Assembly (NCBI GenBank): GCA_007118555.1
Contig: SKRJ01000081.1
Coordinates: 1 to 9,929, forward strand
Length of the DNA stretch: 9,929 nucleotides
Source: Anaerolineae bacterium
GTDB taxonomy: Bacteria; Chloroflexota; Anaerolineae; UBA1429
Direction: 5' to 3'
In this document: in pieces, positions 1 to 5,384 of the stretch
Numbering within the stretch: the first letter of the stretch is position 1
Layout of the letters: every line of letters begins with the position of its first letter
Position numbers and translations under genes: made by a program
Notes under the pieces: generated by a model
Seen by the model: only the letters and a program-made list of their open reading frames with translations
Databases searched by the model: none
Told to the model about the DNA's origin: nothing

Positions 1-950
1 CCCTGACATCGATACTGCGCCTCGGCCAGGAACTGGTGATTCCCGACGCGCCTCCTGCAGAGACCGGGGATGAAGACGCCCCGGCGGCAACGCCGACCCC
101 GGCTACCCGCACACACACGGTGGCGCGGGGCGACGTGCTAAGCAGCATCGCCGTACGTTATGGCGTCTCTTCGGCCGCCATTGCCGAGGCGAACAACATC
201 TCGGTCAACGCAACGTTACGCATCGGGCAGGAGCTGGTCATCCCGGGTGCGCCCCCCGCAGCGGAGAGCCCTACGCCAGAGGCCACGCCCGAGCCGAACG
301 AGGAACCCGAGGTGCAGCGCACCCCACGCCCGACCGAGACCCCGACACCGACCCCCACGGTAGTACGCCATGTGGTGGCCCAGGGTGATACGCTGGGAGG
401 CATCGCCGTGCGGTATGGCGTCTCTTCGGCCGCGATCGCCGAGGCAAACGGGATTCGCCTCACCACGGTGCTTCGTATCGGCCAGGAGCTGGTCATACCT
501 GGGTCGACCGTGGAGCCGACGCCCGAGGCCGAGCCGACGCCCGAGCCCACGCTCAGCCCCACGCCGACCACCGCCCCCTTGCCCACGCCGATGCCTGTTC
601 GCACACCGGTGGCGCGCATGCGCTATCGTCCGCCCACGCTCTTGACGCCTACCAACGGCGCTGTGGTCAGGGGCAACCCGCGGGCGCCGATGCTGCACTG
701 GACCTCTGTGGGCATCCTGGCCGATAACGAGTGGTATCTGGTCAAGCTCTGGACGCCGGATAGCCGTGGCGCTCCGATGGAGGTGCTGACGAGGGCAACC
801 TCATGGCGCGTGCCTCGTGACCTGTACCCCCAAGGTCTGCGGGAGAGTCGTTTCGACTGGCAGGTGACGGTTGTGCAGACGTTGGACGTAGCGCCGGGCC
901 GGGTGGCGCAGAGTCCGCCGAGCCAGGTCTATAGCTTTACCTGGCGGTGA
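1..950 (+). CDS. LysM-repeat cell-wall-binding protein, 5' truncated by window edge
   Basis: The reading frame is open from the first complete codon at nt 3 to TGA at 948-950, so the start lies upstream. The first visible residues (LRLGQELVIP) are the tail of a LysM repeat. Two full LysM domains follow, at nt 111-248 and 366-500, each with the YGVSS-AAIAEAN core and a LRIGQELVIPG end. They are separated by Pro/Thr/Glu-rich linkers. After a second low-complexity linker (nt 500-600) comes a C-terminal domain of about 110 residues with many Trp and Tyr (HWTS, EWYLVKLW, FDWQVTVV, YSFTWR), probably an all-beta, fibronectin-like fold. LysM modules bind N-acetylglucosamine polymers such as peptidoglycan, so an extracytoplasmic role is likely. 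No catalytic domain is visible in this part. The family call is secure; the exact function is unknown. Confidence 0.88.
   Translation, partial: LTSILRLGQELVIPDAPPAETGDEDAPAATPTPATRTHTVARGDVLSSIAVRYGVSSAAIAEANNISVNATLRIGQELVIPGAPPAAESPTPEATPEPNEEPEVQRTPRPTETPTPTPTVVRHVVAQGDTLGGIAVRYGVSSAAIAEANGIRLTTVLRIGQELVIPGSTVEPTPEAEPTPEPTLSPTPTTAPLPTPMPVRTPVARMRYRPPTLLTPTNGAVVRGNPRAPMLHWTSVGILADNEWYLVKLWTPDSRGAPMEVLTRATSWRVPRDLYPQGLRESRFDWQVTVVQTLDVAPGRVAQSPPSQVYSFTWR
111..248 (+). repeat. LysM repeat copy A, near-identical to copy B at 366-500
   Basis: This copy and the one at 366-500 encode the same LysM domain and share a 20-base identical run, TATGGCGTCTCTTCGGCCGC, at 159-178 and 414-433. The flanking codons differ mainly at third positions. 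Similarity at the DNA level suggests a fairly recent duplication, or homogenisation by recombination, within the gene. Confidence 0.7.
366..500 (+). repeat. LysM repeat copy B
   Basis: This is the second copy of the LysM-coding repeat, paired with 111-248. A third, partial copy (its last part only) lies at the window start up to about nt 44, so the gene carries at least three repeats. Confidence 0.7.
513..545 (+). repeat. 18-bp-period direct repeat in Pro/Glu linker
   Basis: The 15-mer GAGCCGACGCCCGAG occurs at 513-527 and again at 531-545. It encodes the EPTPE units of the linker between the last LysM domain and the C-terminal domain. This looks like ordinary slippage-type expansion of a low-complexity spacer. 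Confidence 0.7.
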
Positions 951-971
951 CCTGTAGGATCGGATAGCCCA

Positions 972-999
972 GCCCGCCGTATGGGTGTGCGCGGCGGGC
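972..999 (+). terminator. GC-rich inverted repeat after the LysM gene (weak terminator candidate)
   Basis: GCCCGCCG at 972-979 pairs perfectly with CGGCGGGC at 992-999 across a 12-nt loop, beginning 22 nt after the LysM stop codon. No U-tract follows, so it is not a classical intrinsic terminator. Position and stability make a transcription-end or mRNA 3'-stabilising role plausible. A chance GC-rich palindrome is the alternative. Confidence 0.3.
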
Positions 1000-1040
1000 G
1001 CGTACAATGACGCGTGGTATGTGCCGCGCAACCAGCCGGG

Positions 1041-1046
1041 AAGGAG
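1041..1046 (+). promoter_or_regulatory. Ribosome binding site fixing the SDR start at GTG 1054
   Basis: AAGGAG sits 7 nt before GTG 1054. An in-frame upstream start at ATG 985 would add 23 residues (beginning MCAAGAYND) that do not look like an SDR N-terminus. The Shine-Dalgarno site and the family's usual length therefore favour 1054. Confidence 0.75.
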
Positions 1047-1053
1047 CGCCATC

Positions 1054-1818
1054 GTGAGTCGCCTGTTTGACGTGAGTGATCGTGTCGTGCTTATCACAGG
1101 TTCGAGCCGCGGCCTGGGCCTGGCTTTTGCCCAGGGTTTTGCCGATGCAGGGGCGCAGGTGGTGATCAATGGTACCCGTCCCGAGACGGTAGACCCGACG
1201 GTGAACCGCATCCAGGCGTCTGGCGGACAGGTGTTCGGCTATCCCTTTGACGTCACCGATCCCGAGTCTGTGAGCGACGCCGTGGTGCGTATCGAGGATG
1301 AGGTTGGCCCCATCGAGGTACTGATCAACAACGCCGGCATTCAGCGCCGCGCGCCCATGTCCGAGATGACGCTGGCGGAATGGGACGCGGTATTGCGCGC
1401 CAATCTGACCAGCGCTTTCCTCGTGGGCCGCACGGTGGCCGCCGGCATGGTTGCCCGCGAGCGGGGCTGCATCATCAACATAACCTCGCTGAACGTAGAG
1501 GGCGCCCGTCCGACCATCGCCAACTATGCCTCCTCCAAGGGCGGCCTCGACGCGCTGACCCGCTCCATGGCCACCGAGTGGGGGCCCCATGGCGTGCGCA
1601 CCAACGCCATCGCCCCCGGTTACTTTTTGACCGACATGACCCGCCCGCTCGCCGATGATCCCGAGTTTGATCGGTGGGTCAAGGCGAGCGTGCCGCTACG
1701 GCGTTGGGGCGATCCTCGTGAGTTGATCGGCGCCGCCATTTTTTTGGCGTCAGACGCGGGCAGCTATGTCAACGGGCGCACGATCCATGTGGACGGTGGG
1801 TGGCGCGCCTCACTGTAG
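1054..1818 (+). CDS. SDR-family oxidoreductase, gluconate 5-dehydrogenase-like
   Basis: This is a 254-residue classical short-chain dehydrogenase/reductase, the usual length for the family. It has the Rossmann cofactor motif TGSSRGLG (residues 15-22), a DVTD segment at 66-69, NNAG at 92-95, and the catalytic tetrad N117, S145, Y158 and K162 in the YASSK context. The sequence around SLN-VEGARPTIANYASSKGG and PGYFLTDMT closely resembles gluconate 5-dehydrogenase / 2-deoxygluconate 3-dehydrogenase enzymes, which interconvert keto- and hydroxy-sugar acids with NAD(P)H in the cytoplasm. The Arg at position 19 within the glycine motif suits NADP(H), but this is not decisive. The upstream neighbour is unrelated and the downstream gene has its own promoter, so it may be monocistronic. 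Family assignment is firm; the substrate is inferred from overall resemblance. Confidence 0.88.
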   Translation: MSRLFDVSDRVVLITGSSRGLGLAFAQGFADAGAQVVINGTRPETVDPTVNRIQASGGQVFGYPFDVTDPESVSDAVVRIEDEVGPIEVLINNAGIQRRAPMSEMTLAEWDAVLRANLTSAFLVGRTVAAGMVARERGCIINITSLNVEGARPTIANYASSKGGLDALTRSMATEWGPHGVRTNAIAPGYFLTDMTRPLADDPEFDRWVKASVPLRRWGDPRELIGAAIFLASDAGSYVNGRTIHVDGGWRASL

Positions 1819-1880
1819 GGCGGGGCGGCTCAAATCCGTCAATAGGCTCGCTCCTGGGCGCATTTCCTCCAATGGACGGC

Positions 1881-1910
1881 TTGACGAACAGGGAACATAT
1901 GTTCTATAAT
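1881..1910 (+). promoter_or_regulatory. Strong sigma-70-type promoter of the Rad52-like gene
   Basis: The -35 hexamer TTGACG (1881-1886, one mismatch to consensus) and a perfect -10 TATAAT (1905-1910) are separated by 18 bp. Transcription should start near 1917, giving a 5' leader of about 44 nt before ATG 1961. This is the best-matching promoter in the window, and a LexA-type operator fills most of its spacer. Confidence 0.8.
1893..1904. promoter_or_regulatory. LexA (SOS-box) operator, Gram-positive type
   Basis: GAACATATGTTC is a perfect 12-bp palindrome matching the GAAC-N4-GTTC core recognised by LexA/DinR of Bacillus-type bacteria, a site class also described for the Chloroflexota member Dehalococcoides. 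It lies between the -35 and -10 hexamers and directly abuts TATAAT, so a bound dimer would block RNA polymerase. The downstream gene encodes a predicted single-strand-annealing repair protein, a sensible SOS target. No lexA gene is in the window, so the regulator's identity is inferred. Confidence 0.75.
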
Positions 1911-1960
1911 AGTTTGCAGCGTATCGTTATGTCCTGTCACAGAAGCAAGCGAGGCAAACT

Positions 1961-2863
1961 ATGTCGAACAAATTGACACAAGAGATATTGGAGCGTCTGG
2001 CGCAGCCGTTCCGCGCGGACCAGGTGCGCTGGAAGCCCCAGGTGGTCACCGACGCAGGCAGAGCGCTGGCAGTGGCCTACGTCGACCCCCGTGTCGTGGC
2101 AGAGCGGCTCGATCAGGTCGTGGGAGGCGAGTGGTCCTTTCACTGGGAGCCGCTGGGCGTCCAGGGCGACCGCCTGGTCGTCAAGTCGAGCCTTACGGTC
2201 ATGGGCGTGACCCGTGAGGACGTCGGCGAACATGTGCTCAGCGACCGGGAGCAGGCCGATCCGTGGAAGAGCGCCGTTTCCGATGCGTTCAAGCGGGCAG
2301 CCGTACACTTTGGCGTGGCGCGCTATCTTTACTGGCTCGAGACCGTGTGGTGCAACTATGATCGGCGGCGACGCGAGTTCCTCGAAGAGCCCTACATTGA
2401 CGAGGCGGGCGTCGTGCGGGTGCGCAGCCGCCAGCCTGAGCAGCAGCGCTCGGGAGCGGGGCAGGCGCGGACGTCAGAGCAGACCCCAGCGCGTACGCAA
2501 GAGCAGACGCCAGCGCGTCCGCAACAGCGTCAACGACCTTCTCCATCGGTGAGTGAAGAGTCGCGCGCCTCTGGGCAGCGACGCACAGGCCGCCAGGAAG
2601 AGTCCACGCGCCCTCAGCGGCGCGTCCAGGAGGGCGACGGCGCTGATGGGTATGGCGTGGCCTGGGCCGACGACTTTTACACCTGGGCGGGGCGTTACCT
2701 GGAGAATCAGGGCATGACCGGGGAGGAGCCCCAGGCCGTACACCGCGAGCTCGCCGAGCAGGGCCACATGGAGGCCGAGTTGAGCGAGTATGCTGCCCTG
2801 AGTGACGCGCAAGGCGCCTTTATCCGCGCGCTACCCTCCTACCGCGAGGGCAAAGCTGCCTGA
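1961..2863 (+). CDS. Rad52/Rad22-family, DdrA-like DNA repair protein
   Basis: The 300-residue protein begins with a domain (about 1-145) that matches the Rad52/DdrA single-strand-annealing family. It shows QPFRADQVRWKPQ near 15-27, a beta-rich region with WSFHW (58-62), and the hallmark SDAFKRAAVHFGVARYLY at 107-124. Such proteins bind ssDNA ends, protect them and anneal complementary strands; DdrA contributes to Deinococcus radiation tolerance. Residues about 155-225 form a Gln/Arg/Pro-rich, probably disordered linker. The C-terminal 70 residues (from about 229) are acidic and probably helical, and could be a partner-binding module; I do not recognise them. ATG 1961 has GAGG at 1951-1954, 6 nt upstream. 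The promoter carries a LexA box, so expression is probably damage-induced. Whether it works as DdrA or as a general annealase is open. Confidence 0.87.
   Translation: MSNKLTQEILERLAQPFRADQVRWKPQVVTDAGRALAVAYVDPRVVAERLDQVVGGEWSFHWEPLGVQGDRLVVKSSLTVMGVTREDVGEHVLSDREQADPWKSAVSDAFKRAAVHFGVARYLYWLETVWCNYDRRRREFLEEPYIDEAGVVRVRSRQPEQQRSGAGQARTSEQTPARTQEQTPARPQQRQRPSPSVSEESRASGQRRTGRQEESTRPQRRVQEGDGADGYGVAWADDFYTWAGRYLENQGMTGEEPQAVHRELAEQGHMEAELSEYAALSDAQGAFIRALPSYREGKAA
2477..2524 (+). repeat. Two tandem 24-bp repeats in the Rad52-like gene linker
   Basis: Copies at 2477-2500 and 2501-2524 match at 22 of 24 positions, in frame, and encode EQTPARTQ then EQTPARPQ. The duplication expands the disordered linker by eight residues and keeps the frame. 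The unit is a plausible site of length variation between strains. Confidence 0.8.
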
Positions 2864-2896
2864 CGCTTCCGCCGAGGCAGCAATCCATGAACCTAC

Positions 2897-2901
2897 AGGA
2901 G
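2897..2901 (+). promoter_or_regulatory. Ribosome binding site fixing the lipoprotein start at ATG 2908
   Basis: AGGAG lies 6 nt before ATG 2908. The alternative in-frame ATG at 2887 lacks such a site and would put seven polar residues before the signal peptide, which is less natural. Confidence 0.75.
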
Positions 2902-2907
2902 AGTGCT

Positions 2908-3639
2908 ATGCGTGTCAGAGTCTCGTTGCTTCTGATCATCCTGGGTGTGGCGCTGGCAGGCTGCGGCGCGGATCCGCAGCCGCTTGTGTTTGGTGCCGTA
3001 CCCTGGCAAGATGGCGAGACCGCCGAGTACGACATTCTGGATCGGGATGGCGATTTTGCCGGCGTAGCGTCCTGGACGTGGGAGGTAATGGACGACGGCT
3101 GGCGCCAGAGCTGGATGGTAGAACTGGGGACCCGTACCGATCTGGGCGTCGTCGAGATGGGCGCCGATCTCTATCCGCTGCGCTCAGAGTTGGCTCTGCC
3201 TGCCTCCTACAACATGGCCATCTATGGCCCCGAGCAGATCGAGCTGGTGATAGCGCCGGCCGAGGGCGAGCCCACCACCCGCATGGTGAGCCGCCCCGCG
3301 CATCCCCTCGACAATGGCCAGACCCTGCAGATTCATCGCGCGCTGCCCCTGGCGAACGATTATGCCACACGCTACACCAACGTGATTCCTACCACCGCAC
3401 GGACGGCCAACACGCTGATCCGTGTCGAGGGGCGGGAGAACATCACGGTGCCGGCCGGGACGTTCGATACATGGCATCTGGTCATGACCACCGGTGGGAG
3501 CAGCCATGACGCGTGGTATGCCGTCGAGCCGCCCTATCATATGGTCCAATACCGCAACCGCGCCGCTGGCTCTCAGTTTGTCCTGCGGCAGTGGCGCCCC
3601 ACCGCCGACGCGCCGTGGCAGCCAGAGCCCGAGTCATAG
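2908..3639 (+). CDS. Secreted lipoprotein, possibly DUF3108-like
   Basis: The 243-residue product starts with a short Arg-containing n-region (MRVRV), a hydrophobic core (about 6-15), and the lipobox LAGC ending at Cys19, so it should be lipidated and anchored on the outer face of the membrane. The mature part looks beta-rich: it begins with WQDGETAEYDILDRDG, has repeated Trp-containing strands (SWTWEV, WRQSWMV), and contains VPAGTFDTWHLV at 181-192. That last motif is typical of DUF3108-type proteins, which I propose only tentatively. There are no catalytic motifs and function is unknown. It starts 44 nt after the Rad52-like gene with no terminator between, so the two may share the SOS promoter. 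Confidence 0.8.
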   Translation: MRVRVSLLLIILGVALAGCGADPQPLVFGAVPWQDGETAEYDILDRDGDFAGVASWTWEVMDDGWRQSWMVELGTRTDLGVVEMGADLYPLRSELALPASYNMAIYGPEQIELVIAPAEGEPTTRMVSRPAHPLDNGQTLQIHRALPLANDYATRYTNVIPTTARTANTLIRVEGRENITVPAGTFDTWHLVMTTGGSSHDAWYAVEPPYHMVQYRNRAAGSQFVLRQWRPTADAPWQPEPES

Positions 3640-3697
3640 ACAAGGGCAGGTGGTTCGAGCATCCCGTCGCCGGCTATGATTCGTGGATGGGGGCAAG

Positions 3698-5284
3698 CTA
3701 GCCGCGCTCTACGTGCAGGGGCTGGATCTTGGCGGCGCTGGTGACATACGGGCGGGCGCGCTCGATCTGGAGCGTGTGCCCCGACCGCCACACCTCCGTC
3801 TGCATCCGGCCCGCCCGCGTGCGCCGGCCCAACTCTTCCAGCACAAACTCGGCCACCTGCGCCTCGTCCAGCGGCCCGATGTCGGGATCGATCACCAGGC
3901 GCACCCGTGTTTCGCCGTCCTGCTCCGTCTCGACGAACTGATAGTCGGTGGGTCCGCCGCCATACCGCTCCGGCAAGGCCATCTCGAGCACGTCCAGCAG
4001 GGCGCTCCCCATAAAGTGCATCCCCGCCGAGGTGAGCTTTTCGTAGCTGCGAATGGTGTGCAGGCGTTGCGTGAAACCGAGCTGCTCGACCAGACAGCCG
4101 CACGAGCGCTCGATGGGCGTCGCATGGTCGCCGCTCTCGACGTTCAGGAGCACTTTGGGCGATTGCGGCGAAAAGATCGTCAAGTAGAGCGCCTGTATGG
4201 GCTCGGGCAGCCCGGCATAGTCATGGGGACGCGGCCGGATGGCACAGCGGAACGTCAGCACGTGCATCTCATCGGTGTGAGCGGCGTTCCCGCACGAGAT
4301 GCCCAGCGAGCCAGCGTCGGTCATGCCGTAGCCCGCGGCCCACGCCAGCCCCGCCTCGCGGAATAGCGCCGCCTTGCTGTCGGTCACCGGCTCGGACGAC
4401 AGGCGCAGGCCGTGCCCGCTGATGTCGAGGCCGTGGCTACGGGCCGCCAGGCAGAGTCGCGCCCCCAGGCTGACGGTGACGTACATCGTGATCCAGCGTT
4501 GGCGCGCCGTCTGCTCCGCCATCCAGCGGGCGACGGTCTCGGCCTGATCCACGGGGACGTACTGGGGATACGGGATGCGGTGCCCCATCAGGCGCGAGAG
4601 CAGCAGCGTGTTCCAGGTGACCAGGGCGCTCTTGCCCGAGGTGGGGCCCAGGCCGGGGCGCGTGGGGCTGAACCAGCGTACCAGGGGCGTGCCCAGCTTG
4701 AGGCCCACCAGCGCCGCGCGGATCATGGCCAGGGAGGGCGGCGCAGCCCGCCACATGGCAAAGGGGCGCTCGGCCAGGCCGTGGGTACGCAGGTTGACGT
4801 AACGTCCCGGCAACTCATAGAGCATGTCGGAGAGATCGATGGCGAGGTGGGTGCCGCCCGAGCGGGTGCCCCCTGTGGCGGCGGCCAGATGGCTCGTGGT
4901 GTGGGGGTTGTCAAAGGAGGTCGCGCTGATAGGGATCTCGACCGGGCCCCGCCGCAACGTGGTCGTGTGGCCCTTGAACTCGTCCAGGGTGACGTACACG
5001 CCCGCATCGTGGAGGCGATCCAGCGTGCCCTCGATGCCGTGGTCAGCCACCAGCGCGGTGACATCGTCGGCATCGATGCCCGCCGCCCGCAGCAGCGCCA
5101 GATAGGGGCTGCCGGGGAGCCCGAACACCGCCCGCTGCATCATCTGCAGAAACGCCGTCTCGCGCTGGCCCAGCCAGCCGCGCATCTGCTCTGGCAGCCC
5201 GGGCACGTCTACGGGCGCACGCCAATAGTCGCGCAGGCCGCGGGAGTAATGGAGGGCGCTGGACAGATCCGCTAGGACGGCCAT
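3698..5284 (-). CDS. Divergent adenylate-forming (ANL/PaaK-like) ligase
   Basis: The 528-residue protein has the layout of an adenylate-forming enzyme. A Gly/Thr/Ser-rich phosphate-binding loop is at 137-145 (TGGTRSGGT), an aromatic-Gly motif at 319-325 (YGMTDAG) stands where YGxTE normally binds the adenylate, and an acidic GDH at 385-387 replaces the GDxG that binds ribose. A hinge-like RSYEKLTSAG is at 412-421, and K519 in SAAKIQP is a candidate C-terminal catalytic lysine. The nearest relatives I can name are phenylacetate-CoA ligase-like or LuxE-like carboxylate-activating enzymes, which make acyl-AMP and pass it to CoA or a protein thiol. Several core motifs are altered, so the substrate cannot be guessed and activity is uncertain. 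ATG 5284 is preceded by GAGGGG (5289-5294). It is the last gene of the minus-strand block. Confidence 0.65.
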   Translation of the reverse strand: MAVLADLSSALHYSRGLRDYWRAPVDVPGLPEQMRGWLGQRETAFLQMMQRAVFGLPGSPYLALLRAAGIDADDVTALVADHGIEGTLDRLHDAGVYVTLDEFKGHTTTLRRGPVEIPISATSFDNPHTTSHLAAATGGTRSGGTHLAIDLSDMLYELPGRYVNLRTHGLAERPFAMWRAAPPSLAMIRAALVGLKLGTPLVRWFSPTRPGLGPTSGKSALVTWNTLLLSRLMGHRIPYPQYVPVDQAETVARWMAEQTARQRWITMYVTVSLGARLCLAARSHGLDISGHGLRLSSEPVTDSKAALFREAGLAWAAGYGMTDAGSLGISCGNAAHTDEMHVLTFRCAIRPRPHDYAGLPEPIQALYLTIFSPQSPKVLLNVESGDHATPIERSCGCLVEQLGFTQRLHTIRSYEKLTSAGMHFMGSALLDVLEMALPERYGGGPTDYQFVETEQDGETRVRLVIDPDIGPLDEAQVAEFVLEELGRRTRAGRMQTEVWRSGHTLQIERARPYVTSAAKIQPLHVERG

Positions 5285-5322
5285 GTCACCCCTCTCGAGC
5301 CCCTCACCGGATCAGCCTAGAC

Positions 5323-5364
5323 AACGCCCGAGCGACCAAAACAACGTCCAGGCGCTCGGGCGTT
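5323..5364 (-). terminator. Perfect 12-bp stem-loop between carboligase and ligase genes
   Basis: AACGCCCGAGCG (5323-5334) is the exact reverse complement of CGCTCGGGCGTT (5353-5364), with an 18-nt loop. On the minus strand it begins about 20 nt after the carboligase stop and is followed by TTGTCT, a weak U-rich tail; on the plus strand no such tail exists. It could terminate or attenuate transcription before the ligase gene, or protect the 3' end of the upstream mRNA. The long loop and poor U-tract argue against strong termination. Confidence 0.45.
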
Positions 5365-5384
5365 ACCATGTCAGAGTGCTACTG

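Noticed and set aside
1003..1008. TACAAT as a -10 element for the SDR gene
   Set aside because: No acceptable -35 hexamer lies 16-18 bp upstream, so I could not support a promoter.
937..1590. Minus-strand open frame opposite the SDR gene
   Set aside because: The SDR gene shows full catalytic motifs and a ribosome binding site; the antisense product has no recognisable features.
2228..2239. Second LexA-like site, GAAC-ATGT-GCTC, inside the Rad52-like gene
   Set aside because: One half-site mismatch and a position deep in coding sequence, explained by the codons there; probably chance.
3640..3697. Bidirectional terminator between the convergent lipoprotein and ligase genes
   Set aside because: Expected from the layout, but I see only a 5-bp CATCC/GGATG pairing with a long loop and no T-tract.
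4412..5275. Plus-strand open frame (about 287 codons) opposite the ligase gene
   Set aside because: Low-complexity Ala/Gly/Arg-rich product without motifs or a convincing ribosome binding site; explained by the minus-strand ligase.
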